Under the pieces are notes generated by a model. That model saw nothing but the letters and a program-made list of their open reading frames with translations. It had not been told where the DNA came from and made no database searches. The position numbers and the translations under genes were made by a program. From Oscillospiraceae bacterium (GTDB taxonomy: Bacteria > Bacillota > Clostridia > Oscillospirales > Oscillospiraceae), in NCBI GenBank assembly GCA_902779945.1, contig CACZDN010000005.1, forward strand, positions 62,001 through 126,000: 64,000 bases of DNA, read 5' to 3'. Of this stretch, positions 49,902-59,136 are shown in pieces. How positions within the stretch are numbered: position 1 is the first letter of the stretch; every line of letters begins with the position of its first letter.

Positions 49902-51524
49902 TCAGTATCCGACCCCGCCGGTGAGGGCACGCAGCAGCGGGGAATCCGCAAGCACCTGCCAGCGGCCGTCGGTATACGCCAGGGATAGATCGAACGCCGC
50001 CTCCGCATAATAGGCCGGGGCGCCGCGCAGCACCGTGTCCAGCGCCGCCAGATAGGCCTCGTTCGCTACCTCGGGGCGGTAGCGGTTGTTCTCATCGTAT
50101 ACCTGGCTGATGGGGCGGGTCTGTACGATACGTTCGATCTGCGTCTGCGTCTGCTCTGCGACAGCCTCCTCCATCCGCGCCAGATCCAGATAGACAAAGC
50201 GCACCGGCTGCACGGCCTCCAGCTTGTCGACACGGCACTCGCCCGCGAGACTGTAGGAAAAGCTCTCATGCAGGGCGGTGTAGATCTTCTTCCCGGCGGG
50301 GCTGGACGGCGACTCAGACAGTCCCAGGTCCGCGTAATCGCGCAGCCCGGCGTAGGCGGTATCGTAGTCGCCGGCACAGAGGGCGTCCAGAAATTGCGCG
50401 GCGGCCTGTGCGGGATCGCCGCTGGGTTTTGCGTACACCGTGCCGTAATACACGCCGCCGACGGCCAGCAGCATGGCTGCCGCGCTCAGAAGCAGCGAGA
50501 GGAAGAGCCCGATGAAGCGGGCTTTGTACTTGACGCACAGGACGATCACGCAGATGAGTCCAAACAGCAGAAAGCAGCCGACCGCGACGACCGGGACGAG
50601 CATCGGCAACTCAACCCGCTCCGGCGCGGGCGCGGGAGTCGGCGCGGGCGCCGGCGTCATGACCGGCATGGGGGTAGGCGCGGGGGTAGGCGCGGGGGTA
50701 GGCGCGGGGGTAGGCGAAGGCCTGTTCGCGAGCGTCTCGGTATACTCGCACATGGCGGTGCACCAGGCGGTCAAAAACTCCTCGCTGGTGGTGAAGCTGC
50801 TCGTGAACATGACAAGGGCGATGGGCTGCGTCGTGAAGCAGATGGCGCAGTCGTTGATGATCGGCACATAGGAATCCGGAGGCGACATCCAGCCCGGCTT
50901 GTGCGCGATGCGAAAGCGCGGCTCGCTGAGCTTGAAGAAGCGGTCGGTCATGGCCTTCTGCATCGTGGGGATGATGTCGGGAAAGCGCTCCTGCTCGGTG
51001 TAGAGGAGTCTGAGACAGTGGATGAACTCCCGCGGGGTGTAGTAGTTGTGCATCGTGATCTCGACCGACTCGCTCCCCGGCTCGACGCCCATGTAGGGGG
51101 CGGACAGCACGCGGAAATTGTCATAGCCGTCGAGGAAGGTGTTGAAAAGGAACATCGCCTCCTCGTTGCTCGAGTCGATGAGCACTGCGTCGCGCACCTG
51201 CGCATAGCTGAAGTACTGCTCGTACACGCTCCAGTCGAGACTGCCGTCTGCCAGGTGCTCGGTAAAATACATGCAGAGGGGGACCTTGTACATGCTGGCG
51301 GCGACGGCGTAGTCGTCCCCGTTGATGTAGTGCTCCTCACCGGTCACGAGATTCAGGTAGCCGGCGTGAATGTCGTCCTCCGTCATCCCGTATTCGGCCA
51401 TCACTCTGGCACAGACCTCGTCCCAGGAGGGATCGGCGCCCTCCTCGGCAAAGGCGGGGGCGCACAGCCCCAGACAAAGCAGCAGCGCCCAGGCCGCAGT
51501 CAGAATTTTATGAAATGCTCTCAT
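49902..51524 (-). CDS. Secreted class-A-beta-lactamase-like serine hydrolase with membrane segments and NTF2-like tail
   Basis: 540 residues. Signal peptide cut near AFA (26). Residues 45-255 resemble class A beta-lactamase-like hydrolases: SMYK at 77-80 (SxxK nucleophile), SSN at 118-120 (SxN), HKPGW at 208-212 in the KTG place. No Glu166-type omega loop is evident, so a penicillin-binding or esterase activity is as likely as beta-lactamase. A Pro/Ala/Thr linker, two membrane helices (about 305-330 and 338-360) and an extracellular NTF2-like domain (AAQFLDALCAGDYDTAYAG) follow. First gene of a three-gene unit with its promoter at 51558-51585. Confidence 0.88.
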   Translation of the reverse strand: MRAFHKILTAAWALLLCLGLCAPAFAEEGADPSWDEVCARVMAEYGMTEDDIHAGYLNLVTGEEHYINGDDYAVAASMYKVPLCMYFTEHLADGSLDWSVYEQYFSYAQVRDAVLIDSSNEEAMFLFNTFLDGYDNFRVLSAPYMGVEPGSESVEITMHNYYTPREFIHCLRLLYTEQERFPDIIPTMQKAMTDRFFKLSEPRFRIAHKPGWMSPPDSYVPIINDCAICFTTQPIALVMFTSSFTTSEEFLTAWCTAMCEYTETLANRPSPTPAPTPAPTPAPTPMPVMTPAPAPTPAPAPERVELPMLVPVVAVGCFLLFGLICVIVLCVKYKARFIGLFLSLLLSAAAMLLAVGGVYYGTVYAKPSGDPAQAAAQFLDALCAGDYDTAYAGLRDYADLGLSESPSSPAGKKIYTALHESFSYSLAGECRVDKLEAVQPVRFVYLDLARMEEAVAEQTQTQIERIVQTRPISQVYDENNRYRPEVANEAYLAALDTVLRGAPAYYAEAAFDLSLAYTDGRWQVLADSPLLRALTGGVGY

Positions 51525-51557
51525 GCAAACACTCCAATAGCAAAAACATATCTATAT

Positions 51558-51585
51558 ATTCTATCATAAATCTCCCGGATTGCAA
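51558..51585 (-). promoter_or_regulatory. Promoter of the serine hydrolase operon
   Basis: Minus strand TTGCAA, 16-base spacer, TAGAAT. Confidence 0.7.
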
Positions 51586-51653
51586 GTGAAGGATTCGCCT
51601 TTTTCCACGCCTTGTGTGAACGTATACGCGCCCGGCCGGTGTATCACACCGGA

Positions 51654-52583
51654 TCAGGCGCCGCCGTCCATGATGTGCATGGCCCGCAGTGCCGGGGTCT
51701 CGATATGCGAGGCGATCTCAAAGGCGTGGGGCTCGAGATAGTCCCAGTTCCCGTGCGTCAGGTGCTGGGCCTTCAGCTCCCTCACGACAGCGGCGCACAC
51801 GTCCTCCGCGACGGCGGATTTGAGGATGCGGCCCTGCTCGTCGTTTTCCGCGGTGAGCAGAAAGTCCAGCGCTTCCCGCAGCTCGGAGAGCCTTTCCAGC
51901 CCCTCCATCCCGCGCAGCTGCCACTTGTAATAGGGCATGTGGCGGCGGTTCAAAAGATAGACGGCCCCGCAGGCGGCGGTGACGAATTCCGCCATCGCCA
52001 GCATCGCGGCCCCGTATTCCCCGTGGCGCACGCAGCGGGGGTAGTTATACTGCCCGGCCTGCGCCATGGCGATCACGCGGGCGGCCAGCTTCTTGAGACG
52101 CACGTCCTCCGGCATCCCGTGCAGCAGCGTCTCACGGATCGAGCTGAAAAGCCCCTGATCGTCACGGAAGACCTCGCCGTTCGTCGCCTCCGCCAGCGCG
52201 TGGGACGGCAGGGCGAGCCACTGCATCGCGTCCGCGGGCACACCGCCGCATCCGGTATAGCGCTCGTAGAAATCCCGGATGCGCCGCACGCCGCGGCTCG
52301 ATTCGCTCAGGGCGCTGCGCTCGGCCGCCTTTTTCAGCGGCAGACTGCGATAGGCGCGCGAGAGCTCCACCCCGACGGCGCGGTCAGTCTCGTCGTCGAT
52401 CCAGAGGCAGAAACCCTCGGGAAAATCGTGATCGCGCGAGAGCTCATCATCAAAGCCGAAGCACTCCGATCCGTGGCCGACAAGCCCGACAGCGATGCGC
52501 CCGGCATAAGCCGGAAAAAGCCGCTCGATCATGTCGACGCCGTAGCGCTCATAGAGGCGGCGCGCCTCCTCAAGTCCCCGCAT
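51654..52583 (-). CDS. DUF4037 family protein (nucleotidyltransferase-like)
   Basis: 309 residues, cytosolic. N-terminal VGLVGHGSECFGFDDELSRDHDFPEGFCLW has the DUF4037 pattern, close to a nucleotidyltransferase-like fold with a GxGSE...DxxxSRDHD acidic site. The middle and C-terminus are helical (QWLALPSHALAEATNGEVF, LLNRRHMPYYKWQLRGM). Family members are often next to TPR proteins, as here. Start at 52583 overlaps the upstream gene's end by 14 bases. The substrate is not known. Confidence 0.85.
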   Translation of the reverse strand: MRGLEEARRLYERYGVDMIERLFPAYAGRIAVGLVGHGSECFGFDDELSRDHDFPEGFCLWIDDETDRAVGVELSRAYRSLPLKKAAERSALSESSRGVRRIRDFYERYTGCGGVPADAMQWLALPSHALAEATNGEVFRDDQGLFSSIRETLLHGMPEDVRLKKLAARVIAMAQAGQYNYPRCVRHGEYGAAMLAMAEFVTAACGAVYLLNRRHMPYYKWQLRGMEGLERLSELREALDFLLTAENDEQGRILKSAVAEDVCAAVVRELKAQHLTHGNWDYLEPHAFEIASHIETPALRAMHIMDGGA

Positions 52584-53385
52584 GGATCCTCTCCGCCCTT
52601 TCCCGCAGCTCCTCTGCATAGAGGAAGAAGCCAAAATAGTCAAAGCACGGCGCGCACTTGGAGATTGTAAAGGCGTGGTAGCCGTCATGGGGCAGACCGG
52701 GAGCACTCAGGCAGGCCCAGGCGTTTTCGACGCATTCCCCGATCCGGGGGTCCTCCGGATCGCGCCTGCCGTAGAGCTCCGCCAGGTTGCACCAGGTCAC
52801 GGCGCTCTCGTTCTCCGGGTGCTCCAACTTTTCGACGGTTTTCAGCGCCAGCAGATAAGAGCGCTCCGCGCTTTCAAAATCGCCGACGTCGGCATAGCTC
52901 AGCGCCATGTTGTTCCAGAGCCCCGCAAAGCGATAATCCGCGGGGTCCAGATTGTCGGCGTAGACCCGCGCGGCATGGGTGAAAAGGGGAATGGAATCGA
53001 ATGCGCGCCCAAACGCCGTGAGCGTCGTCGCCGCGTTCAGCAGCACCGTCGCCCCGGAGACCGTTCGGCCCATGCGATGGGTGCGGATGAGCTCAAGCGC
53101 GTCGCGCACCGCCCGCAGGCCCTTGTCCGCCTCGCCCGTCCGGCGGTACTGACCCAGAAGCTCGCTCTCAACGCTCAGCTCCGAGCGCCAGTCGCCCGCC
53201 CCGCGCGCCTTCGAGAGCGCGCCTTCCAGAAGGTCGCGGGCCTCCGTTTCAAGCCCCGCGCCGCACAGCCGGTCCGCCTCCCGGACCAGGGCCGGCACGT
53301 CCACCGCATTCGGGCAGGGCTCTGTGTCCGGCGTCCCGGTGTACTGAGTAGTATCAAAGATGCAGCAGAATTCGTTGTGGTCCAT
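52570..53385 (-). CDS. Tetratricopeptide-repeat protein
   Basis: 271 residues of helical TPR units from about 30: READRLCGAGLETEARDLLEGAL, SELLGQYRRTGEADKGLRAVRDALEL, NMALSYADVGDFESAERSYLLALKTVE, WCNLAELYGRRD. No signal peptide. TPR proteins scaffold protein interactions. Start at 53385 (GAGAGG upstream); the further upstream frame has no ribosome site. Overlaps the DUF4037 gene, so the two products probably act together. Confidence 0.88.
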   Translation of the reverse strand: MDHNEFCCIFDTTQYTGTPDTEPCPNAVDVPALVREADRLCGAGLETEARDLLEGALSKARGAGDWRSELSVESELLGQYRRTGEADKGLRAVRDALELIRTHRMGRTVSGATVLLNAATTLTAFGRAFDSIPLFTHAARVYADNLDPADYRFAGLWNNMALSYADVGDFESAERSYLLALKTVEKLEHPENESAVTWCNLAELYGRRDPEDPRIGECVENAWACLSAPGLPHDGYHAFTISKCAPCFDYFGFFLYAEELRERAERIHAGT

Positions 53386-53415
53386 GGTCCGCCTCTCAAA
53401 TCCTAAATATAGTTT

Positions 53416-53444
53416 AGTATAACACAAAAACACGAAAACGCCAA
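53416..53444 (-). promoter_or_regulatory. Promoter of the TPR-DUF4037 operon
   Basis: Minus strand TTGGCG, 17-base spacer, TATACT. Confidence 0.75.
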
Positions 53445-53451
53445 CTATATC

Positions 53452-53480
53452 TTGAAAGAAATGCGGCAATTGGGTATAAT
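53452..53480 (+). promoter_or_regulatory. Promoter of the YyaL-type gene
   Basis: TTGAAA, 17-base spacer, TATAAT. Back to back with the minus-strand promoter. Confidence 0.8.
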
Positions 53481-53567
53481 GATAAAGGCGGCGCCGCACA
53501 GCGCGCGCGGCCCCTGCGGAGACTGACGCAAGTTTCCGCCTGACCGACAAATACGATCGGAGGAACC

Positions 53568-55541
53568 ATGAGCAACCGACTGATCAACGAACAATCCCCC
53601 TACCTGCGCCAGCACGCGGAAAATCCCGTGGACTGGTACCCCTGGGGGGAGGAGGCCTTTGAAAAGGCGAAACGGGAGGACAGGCCCGTCTTCCTCTCCA
53701 TCGGCTACGCCACCTGCCACTGGTGCCACGTGATGGCGCATGAGTCGTTTGAGGACCCGGATGTGGCGGCTGTGCTGAACCGGTATTACGTCCCGGTCAA
53801 GGTGGACCGGGAGGAGCGGCCCGACGTGGACAGCGTATACATGCAGGCGTGCATCGCCGCAAACGGCAGCGGCGGCTGGCCCCTGACCGCGATCCTGACG
53901 CCCGCGCAGGAGCCCTTCTTCGTCGGCACCTACTTCCCGAAGGAGAGCCGCGGCGGCCTCATGGGGCTGCTCGCCCTGCTCACGCGCATCGCGGAGAAGT
54001 GGCAGAGCGGCCGCACGGAGCTGCTGGACACGGCGGAGGAGATGACCGCGTATCTTCGGCGCGAGATCGTGCCGGGCGAGCCGGAGGAGGACCTGCCGCA
54101 GAAGGCCGCCGAACAGCTTATGGGCAGCTACGACGGGGAATACGGCGGCTTCGGACGCGCTCCCAAATTCCCGACGTCCCACAACCTGCTCTTTCTGATG
54201 GAGTACGCCGCCCTCCGGGAGGATAAAAAGCCCCGTGCGGCGGTGGAACACACTCTGCGCCAGATGCTGCGCGGCGGGATATACGACCACTTCGGCGGCG
54301 GCCTCTGCCGCTATTCGACTGACCGGGAGTTCCTGAAGCCCCACTTTGAAAAGACCCTGTACGACAACGCTCTCTTCGCCCTGTGCCTGACCGCGGCCTG
54401 GCAGGACGGGCATATGGCCCGCTGGCGGGACGCCGCGGAGCAGACTCTCGACTACTGCCTGCGGGAGCTCAAGGCGCCGGAGGGCGGCTTTTACAGCGGC
54501 CAGGATGCGGACAGCGGCGGCGAGGAGGGCGCCTACTACCTCTTCACGCCGGATGAGGTCGGCAAGGTCCTCGGCGCGGAGGCGGGCCGCCACTTCTGCG
54601 AGTGCTACGACATCACGGAGGAGGGCAACTTCCACGGCAAAAGCATCCCGAATCTTTTGCTGAACAACCGCTGGAGCTTTCTGCCCGAGGGCTATGACGA
54701 GTACCGCGAGCGCCTGCGGGAGTACCGCGCGGGCCGCATGGCGCTGCTGACGGACACCAAGATCCTGGCGGGCTGGAACGGCCTGATGCTTGCGGCACTG
54801 TCCCGGGCGGCGCAGGCCTTCAAGGACCGGCGCTATCTTCTGGAGGCGCAGGAGCTTGCGGCCTTCCTGGCGGACAGGATGCGCACAGACGGCAGGCTTA
54901 TGGCCCGGCTCTGCGAGGGGGACCTGCGCTTCGACGCTTCCCTCAGCGACCACGCCTTCTGCGCCCTCGGGCTTCTGGAGCTCTATGCCGCGGACTTCGA
55001 CCCCCGGCACATCCTGGACGCCGAAACCCTGACGGCCGAGCTCCCGCGGCGCTTTGCCGACCCGAGAGGCGGCTTCTTCGACACGCCCGCGGACGGGGAA
55101 AGGCTGATCCTGCGCCCGAAGGAGACGCAGGACGGCGCGCTGCCCTGCGGCAACAGCGCGGCGGTGCAGCTTTTGGAAAAGCTCTTCCGCCTGACGGGGA
55201 AGGAGCAGTGGCGAGCACTGTCGCAAAAGCAGCTCGACTTTATCAAGACTGTCTCCGGCGCGTACCCCGCGGCCCGCTGCGGCGCGATGACGGCGCTCCA
55301 GCGCGCGGAGGGGGGCGGGACGGAGATCGTTCTCGTCCTGCCGACGGAGGAGATCCCGGAGCGTGCGCGGCTCATCCTGGACAGGCGGCAGCCGAATCTG
55401 AGCGTGCTCGTGAAGACACCCGCGCGGGCGGCCGGACTCGCCGGGGCCGCTCCGTTCACCGCCGCGATGGAGGCACAGGACGGCAGGGCGTGCTGCTATG
55501 TCTGCGAAAACGGCGCCTGCGGCCTGCCGGTCAAGATCTGA
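53568..55541 (+). CDS. Thioredoxin-domain/glycosidase-like protein YyaL (SSP411, DUF255)
   Basis: 657 residues. The N-terminus has the DUF255 signature: [40 protein letters not shown] with the CHWC redox motif near 50-53, and [10 protein letters not shown]. The rest is an alpha/alpha-toroid six-hairpin glycosidase-like domain ([41 protein letters not shown]). Bacterial homologues are widespread and still without a proven reaction. GGAGG precedes the ATG. The following lipoprotein gene is 20 bases downstream. Confidence 0.94.
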   Translation: MSNRLINEQSPYLRQHAENPVDWYPWGEEAFEKAKREDRPVFLSIGYATCHWCHVMAHESFEDPDVAAVLNRYYVPVKVDREERPDVDSVYMQACIAANGSGGWPLTAILTPAQEPFFVGTYFPKESRGGLMGLLALLTRIAEKWQSGRTELLDTAEEMTAYLRREIVPGEPEEDLPQKAAEQLMGSYDGEYGGFGRAPKFPTSHNLLFLMEYAALREDKKPRAAVEHTLRQMLRGGIYDHFGGGLCRYSTDREFLKPHFEKTLYDNALFALCLTAAWQDGHMARWRDAAEQTLDYCLRELKAPEGGFYSGQDADSGGEEGAYYLFTPDEVGKVLGAEAGRHFCECYDITEEGNFHGKSIPNLLLNNRWSFLPEGYDEYRERLREYRAGRMALLTDTKILAGWNGLMLAALSRAAQAFKDRRYLLEAQELAAFLADRMRTDGRLMARLCEGDLRFDASLSDHAFCALGLLELYAADFDPRHILDAETLTAELPRRFADPRGGFFDTPADGERLILRPKETQDGALPCGNSAAVQLLEKLFRLTGKEQWRALSQKQLDFIKTVSGAYPAARCGAMTALQRAEGGGTEIVLVLPTEEIPERARLILDRRQPNLSVLVKTPARAAGLAGAAPFTAAMEAQDGRACCYVCENGACGLPVKI

Positions 55542-55561
55542 AAGGAGAGGGGACAGAAGAG

Positions 55562-56158
55562 ATGAAAAGAACGCTCTCGCTCCTGCTCGCGCTGTGCATG
55601 GCGCTGAGCTTTACGGCCTGCGGGAAGGAGAAGAAGGCCGCCGAACCGACGGCGACCCCCATCCCCACCCCGACGCCGAACGAGGCTTTTGAGGTCAGAC
55701 TGGATCTCAACAACCTCTATACATATTTTGATTACAAGGAATACAGAGCCGATGTGCGCGACGAGAGCACCAGCGAGATCGACTCCTCCACCATTGCCTA
55801 CGGCCTGCAGCTCAAGCCTCAGTTCACCGCCGCGAACGACCCGGACCACAAAGACACGATGGTCCTGCGCTTCGAGGCGGACGGCGTGGTGCTCAGCGGG
55901 GACTTTGAGATCGACTTCCGCGACCTCACGTTCACCGGCACGCCCGACACGAGCGACAGGGTCCGCGTCAGCGAGACGCTGCACTTCTGGCCCAAAGGCG
56001 ACCGCACCACCACCTGGGCCTACGGAAACTACTCCAGCAGCAACATCATGTATTTTGAAAACTTCCGCGTGACCGAGGTCCGGGGCAGCGTGTGGCTCAA
56101 GATGGCCGATCCGAACGCCGCTCCGACTCCGACCTTCATCCCGGTCCCGGCCGGCTGA
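55562..56158 (+). CDS. Small lipoprotein of unknown function
   Basis: 198 residues. Lipobox FTAC near 18-21, a short Pro/Thr linker, then a beta-rich domain (FEVRLDLNNLYTYFDYKEYRAD..., VVLSGDFEIDFRDLTF, NIMYFENFRVTEVRGSVWL) and a Pro-rich tail. The start at 55562 has GGAGAGGGG upstream; the longer open frame from 55208 is a shadow of the YyaL gene. It may share that gene's transcript. No recognised family. Confidence 0.8.
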   Translation: MKRTLSLLLALCMALSFTACGKEKKAAEPTATPIPTPTPNEAFEVRLDLNNLYTYFDYKEYRADVRDESTSEIDSSTIAYGLQLKPQFTAANDPDHKDTMVLRFEADGVVLSGDFEIDFRDLTFTGTPDTSDRVRVSETLHFWPKGDRTTTWAYGNYSSSNIMYFENFRVTEVRGSVWLKMADPNAAPTPTFIPVPAG

Positions 56159-56179
56159 AAAAAGGACTGTATATTTCCA

Positions 56180-56207
56180 TTGCAATTCAGGTTCACTGTG
56201 GTAAAAT
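56180..56207 (+). promoter_or_regulatory. Promoter of the zinc-ribbon lipoprotein gene
   Basis: TTGCAA, 16-base spacer, TAAAAT. Confidence 0.7.
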
Positions 56208-56264
56208 AAAGCCGTATCGGCCTCACAGACCGGTATGACAAGATTATAAGGAGGCCGATCATTC

Positions 56265-57155
56265 ATGAGAAAGAGAAGCATCTGCATCCTGCTCGCGGCA
56301 CTGACCGCGCTGAGCTTGACGGGCTGCCTGGGCGACAGGCCCGCTCCCACGCCGGAGCCCATGCCCGCCATCACTCTGCCGCCCACGGCGACGCCGGAGC
56401 CTACCCCCTCGCCGACGGCGACGCCCGCGCCCACCCCCACTCCGGCGGCGACGCCGACACCGGAGCCCACGGCGACGCCGGAGCCCACCCCGACGCCGAC
56501 GCCTGAGCCCACGCCTGTACCCGGACCCTCGGCCCCGGCCCCGGTGATCTCCAAGCAGCCCTTTGGGGAGACACAGTACACCGGCTCCACCGCGACCTTC
56601 ATCGCCAACGCCAACTCCTATACCGACGTCGGCTGGCGCGCCGTCATGCCGGACGGGCAGGACGTCAGCATGGAGACCTTCCAGGGCAACTTCCCCGCAT
56701 GCACCGTGACGGGCGTATACAGCAACACCCTCGCGATCGGCAACCTGTCCCCGGACATGAACGGCTGGTCCTTCTACTGCGTCTTCGGCAACAGCGGGAC
56801 GCTCGTGATCACCAACAAGGCCGCGCTCAAGGTCCTCGGCCAGGCGGCTCCGGCCCAGAAAGCGCAGACGAATACCCAGAACGCCCTGGCAACTGCGGCC
56901 TGCCCGATCTGCGGCGCGTCCATCCCCGCCGATGTGAGCTACTGCCCGAGCTGCGGCGAGTACATCAACGCTGACGCGGACTTTTCGGCGGCTTCGTTCT
57001 GCCCGCACTGCGGCTCGTATGTCCCCGCCGGTACATCCACCTGCCCGCACTGCGGCGAAAACATCTATGCCAGCACAGGCTCCGGCTCTACCTCCGTTGC
57101 CATCGTAGACCCCGGGGAGACGGTCGCCAAAGATTATGACACCTGGTTCATGTGA
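56265..57155 (+). CDS. Lipoprotein with Ig-like domain and C-terminal double zinc ribbon
   Basis: 296 residues. Lipobox LTGC near 18-21, then about 65 residues of PTATPEPT repeats. Residues 95-190 look like an Ig-type beta domain ([42 protein letters not shown]). Residues 212-270 carry four CxxC pairs (CPICGAS, CPSCGEY, CPHCGSY, CPHCGEN), a double zinc ribbon. Such ribbons are usual in cytosolic or membrane-facing proteins; here the lipobox puts them outside the cell. AGGAGG precedes the ATG. Function unknown. Confidence 0.85.
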   Translation: MRKRSICILLAALTALSLTGCLGDRPAPTPEPMPAITLPPTATPEPTPSPTATPAPTPTPAATPTPEPTATPEPTPTPTPEPTPVPGPSAPAPVISKQPFGETQYTGSTATFIANANSYTDVGWRAVMPDGQDVSMETFQGNFPACTVTGVYSNTLAIGNLSPDMNGWSFYCVFGNSGTLVITNKAALKVLGQAAPAQKAQTNTQNALATAACPICGASIPADVSYCPSCGEYINADADFSAASFCPHCGSYVPAGTSTCPHCGENIYASTGSGSTSVAIVDPGETVAKDYDTWFM

Positions 57156-57241
57156 CTGTGACGCTTGTGTGACAGAGCCCGTGCTATCCTGGACGCGAAG
57201 GACCGAGAGCAAATCATGATCGAAAACGGAGGATTTACGAC

Positions 57242-57529
57242 ATGGCTGACATTGAAAACGTAAAAGATGCCGAGCTTGAGAGTGTGGCCGGCGGCATCAC
57301 CCGTGACGGGTGGGCTACCGTCAGCGGCCTGCAGACGGGCTACCTCGCGCTGCGCTCCCGCCCCGGCTATGATTACGGCAACGAGATCCGCGGCAGCGAG
57401 AGCCATAACGGCGACAGCCTGCAGATTACCGGCGGCAGCACCACCGGCTTCGACGGCAAGACCTACGTCTGGGTCTACAACCCCAGAAGCGGCATGTCCG
57501 GCTGGGTCAACGCGAGCTTCCTGCGCTGA
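57242..57529 (+). CDS. Double-glycine-leader SH3-domain miniprotein
   Basis: 95 residues, GGAGG upstream of the ATG. The first 18 residues, ending ELESVAGG, have the form of a double-glycine leader cleaved by C39 peptidases of bacteriocin ABC exporters. The remaining 77 residues form a bacterial SH3-like domain: GYLALRSRPGYDYGNEI, then YVWVYNPRSGMSGWVNASFLR. SH3b domains bind peptidoglycan. A secreted wall-binding miniprotein is the simplest reading. No exporter gene is visible in this window. A strong terminator follows. Confidence 0.82.
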   Translation: MADIENVKDAELESVAGGITRDGWATVSGLQTGYLALRSRPGYDYGNEIRGSESHNGDSLQITGGSTTGFDGKTYVWVYNPRSGMSGWVNASFLR

Positions 57530-57562
57530 GAAGGCCGGGTCCGGCCAAAACGGCGGCAAAAC

Positions 57563-57611
57563 AAAAATGTACGGCGATAACGCAATGAGTGCGTTGTAGC
57601 CGTACATTTTT
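57563..57611 (+). terminator. Terminator after the SH3 miniprotein gene
   Basis: AAAAATGTACGGC / GCCGTACATTTTT with an inner AACGCA/TGCGTT stem. Confidence 0.88.
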
Positions 57612-57639
57612 CACGATAGGATAACGATTCCCCTGAAAG

Positions 57640-57770
57640 CTCTGCTTCCGCTATAATAGTAGTATCAGGTGTGTGATTCCCGCTCCTGACGGGGCAAGCG
57701 AATCATGCACAAAATTCCCATGCGCGAGAGCTTTCGTGCGTCGTGGAACGATTCAGGGCGGGAAATTCAG
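57640..57770 (+). other. Structured intergenic stretch with a -10-like box
   Basis: TATAAT at 57652-57657 (weak -35), then imperfect inverted repeats GTGTGATTCCCGCT / AGCGAATCATGCAC and GCGCGAGAGCTTTCGTGCG. No ORF reads this way; the facing gene is on the minus strand. Could be a small RNA or the 3' end region of the diguanylate cyclase transcript. Confidence 0.25.
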
Positions 57771-57772
57771 GA

Positions 57773-58849
57773 TCAGAACACAATCTGGTCGCGGCCGTTT
57801 TGCTTGCCGCGGTAGAGTTTGCGGTCCGCGCTGTCGATGAGATCCTTCAGGGGGGAGCGGTAGTCGTTCTCCTCAATGCCGATGGTGAGCGTGATGGAGA
57901 AGCTGTTGCCCTCGTACTCCACCTGCATTTTCCGCACCGCGATCATCAGGTCCGTCAGAATGCGACTGGCGTCGTCAATGTTGATGCCGGGGAAGAAGAA
58001 GCAGAATTCCTCGCCGCCCCAGCGCGCCACAGAGTATCGATTCTGAGAAAACGCCAGGAACAGCGCCGACAGACACTGCAGAGTATGGTCGCCGCAGTTG
58101 TGCCCGTAGGTGTCGTTCACGCGCTTGAAGAAGTCGATGTCCGCGATGGCAACGCAGTACATGGCCTCAGGGTCCTTGCGGACGTAGCGGGCCATGATGT
58201 CCATGAGACCGCGGCGGTTGATGAGCTTGGTGAGCGGGTCGGTCTCCGCCTGAACCTGGAGCTGCTCGTTATGCAGCAGAAGGAGGCGCTCGGTCTCCTG
58301 CAGGTTGCTGCTGTAGACGACGCAGCAGCCTGCCACGATCAGGAAGAGGGACACAGTGTTGATGATCTGCAGCAAAAACTGGCTGAAGCTGTCCAGCTGG
58401 ATGAGGGGTTCGTTGTTGACGGACCTGCTGTACAGCCACAGGCGCAGGACAAGAACCACGACGAAATAGAGCAGCTTGGTATACGGCGGCTCATACAGGC
58501 AGAAGAAGACCAGCAGGATCAGCACGATCAGAATGTGCTGCCCGCCGAGACCCCAGCCGAAGTTGATCACATACCAGACGCTCCAGAGACACACAAGCAG
58601 CGAGTGCAGCAAGAGGTTGAGCCGCACGGAGATACTGCCCGCGTAGTAGGACTTGAGCACGATCAGGGCAAGGAAAATTGCGGGAGGCCAGCAGATGTGT
58701 CTGATCGACACGGAGAGCACAACGAAGGAGATCAAAAGATAGATCGCGAGCATCCTGTCGTTGAGCTTGACGGATTCCTGATAGTAATATGGTGTTTCTT
58801 CGCCGGTTTTCGGCACCTGTTGCCGGAAAAAATTCAAAAACACACTCAT
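57773..58849 (-). CDS. Membrane diguanylate cyclase (GGDEF domain)
   Basis: 358 residues. About six helices in residues 30-180, a coiled-coil linker (LQETERLLLLHNEQLQVQAE), then a GGDEF domain from about 200: DPLTKLINRRGL, ADIDFFKRVNDTYGHNCGD and ARWGGEEF, the active GGEEF form. It should make c-di-GMP from two GTP. No RxxD inhibitory site is clear at the usual place. The input domain has no recognised ligand. Monocistronic. It is the counterpart of the EAL protein at 3046. Confidence 0.95.
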   Translation of the reverse strand: MSVFLNFFRQQVPKTGEETPYYYQESVKLNDRMLAIYLLISFVVLSVSIRHICWPPAIFLALIVLKSYYAGSISVRLNLLLHSLLVCLWSVWYVINFGWGLGGQHILIVLILLVFFCLYEPPYTKLLYFVVVLVLRLWLYSRSVNNEPLIQLDSFSQFLLQIINTVSLFLIVAGCCVVYSSNLQETERLLLLHNEQLQVQAETDPLTKLINRRGLMDIMARYVRKDPEAMYCVAIADIDFFKRVNDTYGHNCGDHTLQCLSALFLAFSQNRYSVARWGGEEFCFFFPGINIDDASRILTDLMIAVRKMQVEYEGNSFSITLTIGIEENDYRSPLKDLIDSADRKLYRGKQNGRDQIVF

Positions 58850-58872
58850 TATCTCACCATATAAACGACGGG

Positions 58873-58901
58873 ATCATATGACCCGTATCTTGCTGTTACA
58901 A
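58873..58901 (-). promoter_or_regulatory. Promoter of the diguanylate cyclase gene
   Basis: Minus strand TTGTAA, 17-base spacer, TATGAT. Confidence 0.65.
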
Positions 58902-59071
58902 CACTTATATCATACAAAATATTTAAGAAAAATACAATAGGGAAAATGAAAAAACATACGGCTCGCAAAAGCTCCCGCCGGGAATAGAGAGCGGACTCCC
59001 TCTGATTTTTCGCCTCGCGGGGCGAAGAACAAAATTGGGACGGCCTTTAGCCCCGTCCTTCAAATCAAAAG

Positions 59072-59113
59072 AAAACCCCTCTGCCCGCCGGAAAGCAGAC
59101 AGAGGGGAAAAAA
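59072..59113 (-). terminator. Terminator after pckA
   Basis: CCCCTCTG / CAGAGGGG stem flanked by A- and T-runs, just beyond the pckA stop. Confidence 0.85.
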
Positions 59114-59136
59114 CGGAACCGGGAAACTGCGGATGA

